From Ancrocorticia sp047501485 (lineage in GTDB: Bacteria > Actinomycetota > Actinomycetes > Actinomycetales > Actinomycetaceae): a DNA stretch of 64,000 nucleotides. The translations under genes were made by a program, and so were the position numbers. A model generated the notes under the pieces. It was not told the DNA's origin and searched no databases. It saw only the letters and a list, made by a program, of their open reading frames with translations. Where the stretch lies: NCBI GenBank assembly GCA_047501485.1, contig JAZDRN010000010.1:1-64000 (forward strand), given 5' to 3'. Below are positions 1 to 8,020 of this stretch, one piece after another (the first letter of the stretch is position 1; every line of letters begins with the position of its first letter).

Positions 1-523
1 AGCTTAGGGCGGGCGCAGGCGGGGCGATGGGGGCCGGGCGATCGGGATGGGGCGATGGGGGCCGGGCGATCGAATCCATTTTCGCACGGCGGTTGAAAGA
101 GCCGTTGGTGAATCGAAACTATATGTCGATGCCGGTTGAGTGGGGTTGGTGAATCGAAACTATATGTCGATGCCGGTTGAGTGGTACGCGGTCGACCCCG
201 TGTCTGCGCGCCGGTAGAGCAGTGTCGAATGCTCTTCGTGGATCTGGCGCTCGAACTTTGCTTCTTTGGTGCGGGGAGCCAATGCACGGTGTCAAGGATG
301 GCTCGGAGTCCTTGACTTGAGACTTTCAGCCCGTGAACCGCGTTGCTGCGAACCCCTTGTCGATCGTTGCTGCGAACCTCTTATCGATGGTCTTCTTCGT
401 CAGGGACACAGATAAGCGGGAACTCAAAACTTGCCCCAAAATGTGTCGGAGGCACCCCCTATAGTTGAAGTATCGAACAACCGTTCGATCGCAGGATTGC
501 TTTTGATATGAGAGGTGTAGAAG
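1..523. repeat. Gene-free leader region with three short tandem duplications
   Basis: No gene is supported here. Three different sequences are each duplicated in tandem. A 24-bp unit occurs at 21-44 and 49-72 (period 28, built on ggggcgatgggggccgggcg). A 40-bp unit occurs at 104-143 and 145-184 (period 41, both copies containing aatcgaaactatatgtcgat). A 24-bp unit occurs at 341-364 and 365-388 with two mismatches. The first two pairs are exact. The units are unrelated in sequence, so they are separate local duplications and not one repeat family. The promoter of the following DUF222 gene should lie in the last 100 bases, but I see no convincing -35/-10 pair. Confidence 0.8.
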
Positions 524-2194
524 GTGAGCGTACAGTCGGTTCTCGATCTTGAATCGCGAGCCTCGGAGGAAGATGAAAGTTGGGCGCAGCGGACTTCTCG
601 GCCGAACGAACTCGATAGTGGTCGGGGAGAAGTATGCTCGATGGGCGCCTCCGGGGCCGACGATCGAATAATTGAACCTGTCGAGCAACTCGCGAGGATG
701 GCGTCGATTTGTGGACGCGTGCGGGTCGATGACCTCTCGATAGGAGAGTGCGTGGCGGCGGTTGAGCGCATCGCCTCTATACAGATGCGTCTGGCAGGGT
801 TGAAGTCCGCGACATTGGCGCGAATCGGACAGCTCCAAAGGCCAAGTAGCGTGGGCTCCGATGAACCTCCTGTTCCTCTGGGCACTGTGAAACTACCGGG
901 AGAACATCGCACAGTCTTCGACCTTATCGAGAAGAGCGGAGGGCAATCGAGGAAAACCTCGCGTAAGGAGCTCCAACGGGCGGAGGCTGTCGGTGGGCAG
1001 TACCCCCTCTTCGGCCAGGCCGTTCGGCAGGGGCAGGTCTCGCCGGAGCACATCGACGTTCTTAATCGATTCGTTCGTGATGTCGACGTCAAGGAGAAAG
1101 CCTCGGCGGACGAAACCCGTCTACTTGATCGCGCCAGAAGAGAATCTGTCACCCAGTTCCAACAGACCGTCCGTACCTGGCTCGTGACGCATGCTCCGGT
1201 TGCTGCCGAACGGAAAGCACAGAAGGAAGCACGGCAAGAGCAGGTGAGCTTGTATCCAGAGGGAGAAGGCTTCATGTTGCGGGGGTGGCTGACCGGAGCG
1301 CATGGGCTCTTGTTGGACCGCGTTCTGCGCAATGTCGTGGGCGTTCCTTCGAAGGAAGATACCCGAACGCCCAGTCAGCGGACTGCGCAGGCTCTCGTGG
1401 ATCTTGCGCGTTCGAAGGCGAGTTATGCCGATGAAGGGCGGGGCACTCGCGATTCACGTGGAGCTTCTTCGTCCAGAGCTGCAGCGTCACCTTTTCAAAT
1501 ATCGGTTCACGTCCCCTTAGAAACGTTGGTCCAGACGGAAAAGGCAATCGAAAAGGGGTGCCGCAGCCTAGAGGCATTGGATCGTCGTGTGATCGCTCCG
1601 TCCAGAGGGAACGAGGATGCTGGGAACCACATGGTAGAGGCCAGCTGTGTCGAAACCGGCCGTGGGCTTGGCCTGCACGGAGGTTGCCTCGATTCGAGGC
1701 CCTCGATAACCGCACAGCTGGGGCACGTCTTAGCAACGATTCGCTCGGGGCTGGACGTAGCAATGCTTGAAGGGTTCCCAGCGGCGACTCTCGAAAACGG
1801 AAACCCGTTGGTTCCCACAAAACTTGCCGAATTACTGTGTGAGTCGAACTTGGCGAGGATTGTTTTGAGCGCTCGCGGTGAACCACTCGATGCCTCTCAT
1901 GCACAAAGGGCATTCAGCATAACGCAATCGCGGGCGATTCGGACCCGCGATCGGAACTGTCGCTTCCCCGGTTGTGACCGAGGTGTCGAGATGAGCCAGA
2001 TTCACCACGCGCAGCAGTGGGCGGAGAATGGCAAAACAGTTGTAGATAACGCGGTGCTGCTCTGCTTTCACCACCACGAGGTTGTTCATCGAGACGAGAT
2101 CACGATTGCACACCATTCGGGAGGGTTCGCCTTCTACCGCCCGAGCGGAAAGCTTGTGGGGGTGCGTCTTCACGAGTCGCGGTCCCGTCAGTGA
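524..2194 (+). CDS. DUF222 / 13E12-type protein with C-terminal HNH endonuclease domain
   Basis: Protein of 556 residues. The N-terminal and middle part is a DUF222-like helical region. The C-terminal end (about residues 475-525) carries an HNH nuclease signature: RDRNCRFPGCDR supplies zinc-type cysteines, followed by QIHHAQQW, DNAVLLC and FHHHEVVH with the H, N and H positions. The family is abundant and multicopy in actinobacteria and of uncertain role (mobile, restriction-like or repair nuclease). The GTG start at 524 has GAGAGG 9 bases upstream. An in-frame ATG at 641 behind GGGGAGAAG would give a protein 39 residues shorter and is a real alternative. Base composition is visibly less GC-rich than the genes after 4.4 kb, which suggests acquisition. 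Confidence 0.85.
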   Translation: MSVQSVLDLESRASEEDESWAQRTSRPNELDSGRGEVCSMGASGADDRIIEPVEQLARMASICGRVRVDDLSIGECVAAVERIASIQMRLAGLKSATLARIGQLQRPSSVGSDEPPVPLGTVKLPGEHRTVFDLIEKSGGQSRKTSRKELQRAEAVGGQYPLFGQAVRQGQVSPEHIDVLNRFVRDVDVKEKASADETRLLDRARRESVTQFQQTVRTWLVTHAPVAAERKAQKEARQEQVSLYPEGEGFMLRGWLTGAHGLLLDRVLRNVVGVPSKEDTRTPSQRTAQALVDLARSKASYADEGRGTRDSRGASSSRAAASPFQISVHVPLETLVQTEKAIEKGCRSLEALDRRVIAPSRGNEDAGNHMVEASCVETGRGLGLHGGCLDSRPSITAQLGHVLATIRSGLDVAMLEGFPAATLENGNPLVPTKLAELLCESNLARIVLSARGEPLDASHAQRAFSITQSRAIRTRDRNCRFPGCDRGVEMSQIHHAQQWAENGKTVVDNAVLLCFHHHEVVHRDEITIAHHSGGFAFYRPSGKLVGVRLHESRSRQ

Positions 2195-2477
2195 GGGGCT
2201 GAATCAGTTGTTGTGTGTGCGTGGTTCAGATCGATGAAAGATTCGTGAATGCAGCGTGCCTGCGAAGGCGACGCGTGACTGATGATTTCATGGCGCCAGC
2301 CGTGGCGAAGTGCCTTCGGGTGGTTATGTCATCTTGTTTTCCACAACTTGTTGATTATTCCTGCGAGCCGTACCTCCTCTTGTTAACGTCAGCAGAGGGT
2401 GGGAGGGCTTAATGGCGTAGTTGCCGGCGGCTTTCTGGGTTTTAGAGGCAACACGGAAGATAAGAGCGGAGTTTGCT

Positions 2478-3092
2478 GTGGGACTGAATCGCAGATCAGG
2501 CGTGTGGGCTTTTGTTGGGCTGCTTGTTCTTCTTCTTGGTACTGGAGGATGCAACACGGGCAATGAAGCGGATTCCAGCCCGAGCGTAAGTGAAGGAACG
2601 GCTACTCGGACGAGCCTGCCCGCCGAACGCCCCACGAATGTTGAGCCGCCACCGCGCCCGCCCGCGATGGACAACGCCGACGAAGCCGGCGCAGTCGCCG
2701 CCGCCGAGTACTTCCTGCGCCTGACGGTATACGCAGCGGCCAGCGGAGACACGACCGAGCTAGAAGCGATGTCGGGGGAGGGGTGTGAAGGGTGCCAGTC
2801 ATATGTTTCGTCAGTAAAAGACCTCCATGAGCAAGGTGGTTGGTGGGCCAGTGTGCCCGAGGTTTCGATTCATTCGGCGGCAAGTAGACCAATTGAAGGT
2901 GAGCTAGCTCAGTACCAGGTTGAACTTGATGCAGAGAAGGGCGGATACAACTACATCAACGGAAAAGCAGAACAATTGTCTGTCGAACCTGAATCGGTAG
3001 TAATGGCTTTCGTGGTCACCTATCGAGCAGGATGGGTAATAGAGATAGCACAGTCGTTTCCGGAAGGTACTAAATTGTCTGAGGAGGGCTAG
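2478..3092 (+). CDS. Secreted lipoprotein, DUF6318-like
   Basis: Starts at GTG 2478 with GCGGAG upstream, giving 204 residues. A longer reading from 2421 would place 19 unlikely residues before the signal. A basic N-terminus is followed by a hydrophobic stretch (WAFVGLLVLLLGTGGC) ending in a Cys, consistent with a type II signal, though Thr at -3 is not ideal. A Ser/Thr/Pro-rich linker follows. The globular part contains AAEYFLRLTVYAAASGDT and GEGCEGCQSY, the pattern I associate with the actinobacterial DUF6318 family, including its paired cysteines. The stop overlaps the start of the next gene by one base, so the two are probably co-translated. Function unknown. Confidence 0.7.
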   Translation: MGLNRRSGVWAFVGLLVLLLGTGGCNTGNEADSSPSVSEGTATRTSLPAERPTNVEPPPRPPAMDNADEAGAVAAAEYFLRLTVYAAASGDTTELEAMSGEGCEGCQSYVSSVKDLHEQGGWWASVPEVSIHSAASRPIEGELAQYQVELDAEKGGYNYINGKAEQLSVEPESVVMAFVVTYRAGWVIEIAQSFPEGTKLSEEG

Positions 3093-3940
3093 TGCAAGAA
3101 ATAAGATTTCGAAGGGTTCTTAGTTTTGTTGCTCTTCCATGGTTATTGTTTATCGGGTTGTACTTTGAAGTTCGTGCGGATGCTAGCGAGTATCCCGAGA
3201 TTGATTGGACCGGAGGATTCGCCGGAGACGAGCTTGTCATCGGCGGTCAGGGGAGCATTTCGAAGCCGTCGCGGAGCATGACTCATACTCCCACCTCCAA
3301 CTCTCCATCCAGGTCCACTTCCAGCTCCTCCTCCAATTCTTCCTCCGGGGCCTCGGTGATGCGGCAGGTTTTTCCGGGCGATCCCAGTGCGCCTCATTTG
3401 GCGAATTCCGGTAATGACGAGGTGTCGTTTCTGGATGCGATGGATCCTGTTGCTCCCGCGCCCGGGCCAGCTCCCGCTGCTGCGGCGCCAGCGCAAATCG
3501 ATCCCGCCTCACTGGTTTCTATTTCGGATGTCCAACGGTTGGTGGCGGAGGCGGGGAGTGTTTCGATCAGTCCAGGCCGCGGGTGGGTCTATGTGAACAA
3601 GCCTGTCTACTTCTCGACAGATGCTGTGGCCCACGACAGGGCACTCAACATACTCGGCTTCCCTGTTACTGTTCACCTCGTACCCAATGAGTATCTGTGG
3701 AGCCCTGGCGACGGAAGTCCGCCGATTTCGTCGAAGGGCCCCGGCGGATCCTGGCCGGAGGGAGACGTCTCACATGTCTACCGAAAAGCAGTCGCAGGCG
3801 TGCAAGTCGAGCTGACGATCGAGTGGTCGGCTTCGTTTACGGTTCAAGGAACAACGTATCCCGTTCCGGGTACCACGACGGCAAGTTCGTCCAGCACGCC
3901 ATTCGAGATCAGGGAGGCAGAAGCTGTACTCGTCCACTAG
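3092..3940 (+). CDS. Secreted PKD-like domain protein
   Basis: Protein of 282 residues starting at GTG 3092, overlapping the preceding stop by one base (TAGTG) with GGAGG just upstream. Residues about 7-31 form a signal peptide (FVALPWLLFIGLYF, then a VRADA cleavage-like end). A low-complexity Ser-rich stretch and a Pro/Ala-rich stretch follow. The C-terminal half contains YLWSPGDGSPP and a later HVY, resembling the WxFGDGS...HxY core of PKD folds. Similar proteins occur widely in actinobacteria as uncharacterised exported proteins. Together with the upstream lipoprotein it may form a surface pair. No enzymatic motif is visible. Confidence 0.65.
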   Translation: MQEIRFRRVLSFVALPWLLFIGLYFEVRADASEYPEIDWTGGFAGDELVIGGQGSISKPSRSMTHTPTSNSPSRSTSSSSSNSSSGASVMRQVFPGDPSAPHLANSGNDEVSFLDAMDPVAPAPGPAPAAAAPAQIDPASLVSISDVQRLVAEAGSVSISPGRGWVYVNKPVYFSTDAVAHDRALNILGFPVTVHLVPNEYLWSPGDGSPPISSKGPGGSWPEGDVSHVYRKAVAGVQVELTIEWSASFTVQGTTYPVPGTTTASSSSTPFEIREAEAVLVH

Positions 3941-4419
3941 TAGCGTTGTTCAGGCTGAGACAGGCGTGGTGTCAATCGTTCCGGAATGCCACTCCACCTG
4001 AGAACCGGAGGGCCGGTATCCGCCCCGCTCTCTTCCGGGCTTTTAGCTTTCGCTCGAATGGGTGAAGAGGCACGAACGTAGAATGCAGCAGCAAGCTCAG
4101 CTTGTGAGAAGCTGCGAATTTATGGCCCGATAGCGAGCAGCGGACTGATTTGTGGCCCGATAGCGAGCAGTGGACTTACGTTGCGAAAATTCATGGGTTC
4201 ACACCCAAGAGGATTCCCGCGGCCCCACCCGATGCCCCACAAGCCACCACCCGTCGCTAAGACGTTGCACCGACCACAGAACCCACCCCTGTCATTTCTT
4301 TTGCTGCCTGTCATTACTTCTCTGCAACTGCCCCGGACGTGGTTCGCCTGTCGTGGAAGCCACGGTGCCCGCCTTGACCCTGTGCACTAGAGTGAGCAGG
4401 TAGTTAAAGAAAGGTCGCG
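3941..4419. other. Intergenic region with a 30-bp tandem duplication
   Basis: No credible gene lies in these 479 bases. A 30-bp unit built on tggcccgatagcgagcag is present twice in tandem at about 4119-4148 and 4149-4178 with a few mismatches. The rest is unique sequence. The Shine-Dalgarno of mpa (GAAAGG) ends at 4414. A TTGACC at 4374 might serve as a -35 element for mpa, but no well-spaced -10 follows, so I do not call a promoter. Confidence 0.7.
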
Positions 4420-6078
4420 ATGTCTCAGACTGGTCCCGGCGAGCTGCATGAGCTGCGCCAGCACGTTATTTCCCTCGAGGAAAAGAATGAGCGACTTGCT
4501 TCGTCGCTCGTCTCCGCCCGCGATCGCATTCGCGATCTAGGCGAGCAGCTTGATTCCCTATCTCGCCCGCCGGCTTCCTTTGCCACCTTCTTGGCAGCCC
4601 GCCAGGAAGACCATTCGGTCGATGCACTGGTGGGTGGCCGGAAGATGAACCTCGCCGCGGCTTCCAGGGTAGACATCAATTCCCTGCGCTCGGGCCAGGA
4701 ACTGCGACTCAACGAACAACTCGTCGTCGTCGGCGTCGCGGGGTACGAAGACACAGGCACGATCGTTGCCATCGAACTCGTCGTCGACCCACGCCGAGTC
4801 CTCGTGAAGATCCATGCGGACGAATCTCGCATCCTGCATATCGCGGGTCGCCTCGATCCGGATCGCCTGCGGGTAGGCGATACCGTTCTCGCGGATCTCC
4901 GTAACGGTTTCATCCTGGAACACGTGGAGCGCCCCGACGTCGAACATCTGCTCCTGGAGGAGATCCCCGACGTTTCCTACGAAGACATCGGCGGCCTCAA
5001 GCCCCAGATCGAGCAGATCAAGGACACCGTCGAGCTTCCATTCGAACAGCCCGAGCTCTACCGCGAGCACGGCCTCAAGCCTCCAAAGGGCGTCCTGTTG
5101 TACGGTCCTCCCGGATGTGGAAAGACGCTCATCGCCAAGGCAGTGGCCACGTCGCTCGCACGCAATGCAGCAGACCGTGCCGGCCAGGCAACCGCGCGTT
5201 CCTACTTCCTCAATATCAAGGGACCCCAGCTCCTCGACAAATACGTCGGTGAGACTGAGCGCCAGATTCGCGAGATCTTCTCGCGCGCTCGCGATCGGGC
5301 GGCGCACGGCATCCCCGTCGTCATCTTCTTCGACGAGATGGAAGCGTTGTTCCGCACCCGCGGCTCCGGCATCTCCTCGGACGTTGAGACCACCGTGGTC
5401 CCGCAGCTCCTGGCGGAGATCGACGGCGTCGAACAGCTGGACAACGTCATCGTCATCGGAGCCTCGAATCGCGAGGACATGATCGACCCGGCTATTTTGC
5501 GGCCCGGCCGACTCGACGTAAAGATCCGTATCGAACGGCCCGGCTACGAGGGCTGCGTGGATATCCTCGCGCGTTACCTCACGGGAAACCTCCCGATCCA
5601 CAAGGACGAAATCGAACGATACGGGACCCCCGAGCGGGCCGTTACCGAGCTTCGCACCATTGCGGTCGACGCGCTCTTCGCTCACACACCGGAAAACGAA
5701 TACGTCGAGGTCCATTACGCGGACGGCGCGACGGAGATCCTCTACATCGGCGACTTCGTCTCCGGCGCCATGTTGGCGGCTATCGTCGATCGCGCCAAGA
5801 AGCTCGCCATCAAGGACCTGCTGGCGACGGGCGAGCGCGGACTATCGGAGAAGCACATCCTCGCCGCGGTCCGCGAGGAGACCCGTGAGAACGAGGAACT
5901 CGCGACGATCACCAACCCAGACGAATGGGCGCGCGTGAACGGCCGCTCGCGCGGCGAACGGGTCACTATGGTTCGACCCCTTGGACGTAAGGACCTCTCG
6001 GTGACCGTCACCGACGAGAAGCCGCGGCCCCGCACCGTACAAGAGTGGGACGATATCGTCCCGGATGGCCTTTTGTGA
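4420..6078 (+). CDS. mpa: Proteasomal-type AAA+ ATPase Mpa/ARC
   Basis: Hexameric ATPase that recognises Pup on tagged proteins through its N-terminal coiled coil and unfolds them. It has 552 residues. Coiled coil is at about 9-47, two OB folds at about 60-180, Walker A GPPGCGKT at 229-236, Walker B VIFFDE ending at E306, and the AAA lid and C-terminal region follow. Most of the body matches the mycobacterial protein closely. The C-terminus ends DGLL. The GQYL tail that docks proteasome-bearing homologues onto the 20S core is absent, in keeping with the lack of prcBA here. The start has GAAAGG 6 bases upstream. The gap to dop is 9 bases, so the two are co-transcribed. Confidence 0.95.
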   Translation: MSQTGPGELHELRQHVISLEEKNERLASSLVSARDRIRDLGEQLDSLSRPPASFATFLAARQEDHSVDALVGGRKMNLAAASRVDINSLRSGQELRLNEQLVVVGVAGYEDTGTIVAIELVVDPRRVLVKIHADESRILHIAGRLDPDRLRVGDTVLADLRNGFILEHVERPDVEHLLLEEIPDVSYEDIGGLKPQIEQIKDTVELPFEQPELYREHGLKPPKGVLLYGPPGCGKTLIAKAVATSLARNAADRAGQATARSYFLNIKGPQLLDKYVGETERQIREIFSRARDRAAHGIPVVIFFDEMEALFRTRGSGISSDVETTVVPQLLAEIDGVEQLDNVIVIGASNREDMIDPAILRPGRLDVKIRIERPGYEGCVDILARYLTGNLPIHKDEIERYGTPERAVTELRTIAVDALFAHTPENEYVEVHYADGATEILYIGDFVSGAMLAAIVDRAKKLAIKDLLATGERGLSEKHILAAVREETRENEELATITNPDEWARVNGRSRGERVTMVRPLGRKDLSVTVTDEKPRPRTVQEWDDIVPDGLL

Positions 6079-6087
6079 GGAAAGACT

Positions 6088-7710
6088 ATGACTGCCAAAA
6101 GAATCATCGGTATGGAGACCGAGTTCGGAGTTCTCGAACCAGCCGAGCCCTACGCGAACCCGGTCGCTCTTTCCTCTCACGTCGTTGAGGCCTACGGGGC
6201 CGCCGGTTCCGCCAGCGGAGCGGCAGCCCCGATCAAGTGGGACTTCCATGGCGAAGATCCTCTCAATGACGCGCGTGGCTACCGTTTGGAACGTGCTTCC
6301 GCTCATCCCTCCCAGCTCACCGATGATCCGAATCGTCTGGCGCCTTCGGGAGACGACGAGCTTCAGCAGACGCGTATGGGGGCTCGGCTCCAGCATCTGG
6401 CTCGCCCACGCAGTGGCGAGATGGTGCGCGCCCGTGCCGCCAACGCGGTGCTCACGAATGGCGCCCGTCTTTACGTGGACCATGCGCACCCGGAATACTC
6501 CTCGCCGGAGACCGCGAATCCGCGCGAAGCCGTTCTGTGGGACCGCGCCGGAGAGCACATCATGGTCGAAGCGATGGACCTGCTGCGCAAGCAGGGCCGC
6601 GAGGTCGTCATCTACAAGAACAACGTGGACGGCAAGGGCGCCTCATACGGCTCGCACGAGAACTACCTCATGCGACGTGAGGTCGCTTTCATCGACGTCA
6701 TTCGCTATCTCACCCCATTCTTCGTCTCCCGTCCCGCTATCTGCGGTGCGGGACGTGTCGGTCTGGGCCAGCGAAGCGAGGTGCCGGGCTTCCAGATCTC
6801 CCAGCGCGCGGATTATGTGGAGAACGACGTCGGCCTCGAAACCACGTTCAACCGTCCCATCATCAACACCCGCGACGAGCCGCACGCCGACGCGCAGGTG
6901 TGGCGCCGCCTGCACGTCATCGGGGGAGACGCGAACCTCTTCGACGTGTCCAACCTGCTCAAGGTCGGTACCACGTCGCTCGTGCTATGGCTCCTGGAGA
7001 CGGGAGATATCCCCCTCGACCTCGAATCGCTCATGCTGGATAACGCGGTCGACGCAACCTGGCGAATCTCCCACGACCCGAGCCTTCGCACCGCCGTCGA
7101 TATGCACGATGGTTCCTCCAAAACCGCTCTCGACATCCAACAGGTCTATCTGGACGTGATCCGCGAGGCGCTCGAACGCCGCGGGGAGCCGGACTTCGAT
7201 ACGGAGGAGATCCTCACGCGCTGGCAGCAGGTCATCGATCTGCTGCGCGGCGATGTCTTCTCCGCCGCAGCGCAGGTGGAGTGGGTTGCCAAGTATCAGC
7301 TTCTGGAGGGGATGCGCCAGCGCGGCGGTCTCAACTGGGACAATGACAAGCTGCGCGCGCTCGACCTGCAATGGCACGATCTGCGCCCGGAGCGCTCCAT
7401 CGTTTCCCGCCTCGACGCAGCTGGAAAGATCGAACGCGTCTTCACGCGGGACGAGGTGGCCTACGCGGCAACGCACGCCCCGGAGTCCACTCGGGCATAT
7501 CTGCGCGGCGGCCTGATCGAACGTTTCCCGGAGAATGTCGCCGCCGCCGGCTGGGATGGAATCGTCCTGGACGTTCCGGGCTACCGAGATCTTATCCGCC
7601 TCCCGACCACGCGTCCGGCTCGCGCGACGTCCGCCCTGGTGGGAGACATTCTGGAGGGCTCGGGCTCGGTGGAGGACTTCCTGGTCCGCCTCACGAGCGC
7701 GAGGAAGTAG
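6088..7710 (+). CDS. dop: Pup deamidase/depupylase Dop
   Basis: Carboxylate-amine ligase-fold enzyme that converts the C-terminal Gln of Pup to Glu and also removes Pup from substrates. It has 540 residues. The N-terminus GMETEFG supplies metal-binding acids, and the nucleophilic Asp lies in GARLYVDHAHPEYS (D131). The central SHENYL and INTRDEPHAD motifs are present. Between the conserved WDFHGEDPLNDARG and AVLTNGARLYVD, the Dop-loop region is about 30 residues longer than I recall for the mycobacterial enzyme. GAGGA precedes the ATG. The gene sits between mpa and pup, as in other actinobacteria. Confidence 0.95.
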   Translation: MTAKRIIGMETEFGVLEPAEPYANPVALSSHVVEAYGAAGSASGAAAPIKWDFHGEDPLNDARGYRLERASAHPSQLTDDPNRLAPSGDDELQQTRMGARLQHLARPRSGEMVRARAANAVLTNGARLYVDHAHPEYSSPETANPREAVLWDRAGEHIMVEAMDLLRKQGREVVIYKNNVDGKGASYGSHENYLMRREVAFIDVIRYLTPFFVSRPAICGAGRVGLGQRSEVPGFQISQRADYVENDVGLETTFNRPIINTRDEPHADAQVWRRLHVIGGDANLFDVSNLLKVGTTSLVLWLLETGDIPLDLESLMLDNAVDATWRISHDPSLRTAVDMHDGSSKTALDIQQVYLDVIREALERRGEPDFDTEEILTRWQQVIDLLRGDVFSAAAQVEWVAKYQLLEGMRQRGGLNWDNDKLRALDLQWHDLRPERSIVSRLDAAGKIERVFTRDEVAYAATHAPESTRAYLRGGLIERFPENVAAAGWDGIVLDVPGYRDLIRLPTTRPARATSALVGDILEGSGSVEDFLVRLTSARK

Positions 7711-7778
7711 CGGAACCACAACGCAACGACCAGGTGTCGCGGCGCGGACCGAGATACCTACTCGATCACGGGCGGGCT

Positions 7779-7806
7779 TTTGCGAAGGGAACTTCCTGAC
7801 TAAACT
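7779..7806 (+). promoter_or_regulatory. Putative promoter of pup-pafA
   Basis: TTGCGA (7779-7784), a 16-base spacer and TAAACT (7801-7806) form a good SigA-type promoter in the 130-base gap between dop and pup. Transcription would begin near 7813 and give a leader of under 30 bases containing the AAGGAG ribosome site of pup. This suggests pup and pafA can be expressed separately from mpa-dop. Confidence 0.5.
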
Positions 7807-7840
7807 CGCAAGCGGTCAAAATCTGCAACAAGGAGAACAC

Positions 7841-8020
7841 ATGTCCAGTCAAGAATTCGCGCAGCACCGGCGCCAGAATGAAGAGGCGTCGCAGGTCGAG
7901 CTCCCACAGGCGCAGGCCCAGGTCAACCAGGTCGATTCGCTGCTCGATGAGATCGATTCCGTTCTGGAATCGAATGCCTCGGCTTTCGTGCAGGGCTTCG
8001 TGCAAAAGGGTGGCCAGTGA
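7841..8020 (+). CDS. pup: Prokaryotic ubiquitin-like protein Pup
   Basis: Small protein modifier of 59 residues that is attached to substrate lysines by PafA. The ATG at 7841 follows AAGGAGAACAC. The sequence is hydrophilic and largely unstructured. The C-terminal half (VDSLLDEIDSVLESNASAFV) is the helix-forming part that binds Mpa. It ends GFVQKGGQ, with C-terminal Gln, so Dop must deamidate it before ligation. The stop overlaps the GTG of pafA by four bases (GTGA), which couples their translation. In proteasome-bearing species prcB and prcA usually lie between pup and pafA. Here nothing lies between them. Confidence 0.97.
   Translation: MSSQEFAQHRRQNEEASQVELPQAQAQVNQVDSLLDEIDSVLESNASAFVQGFVQKGGQ

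Noticed and set aside
21..388. CRISPR array
   Set aside because: The tandem repeats are of different sequence, present only twice each, nearly adjacent without spacers, and no cas genes are present.
524..2194. Insertion sequence or transposase
   Set aside because: The HNH protein is of the DUF222 type, and no terminal inverted repeats or target duplications frame it.
2337..2345. Sequence ttttccaca matching a DnaA box
   Set aside because: A single copy with no cluster and no dnaA or dnaN nearby, so no origin is supported.
2215..2412. Possible 65-residue protein between the DUF222 gene and the lipoprotein
   Set aside because: No ribosome site, no recognisable sequence and poor composition for a coding region.
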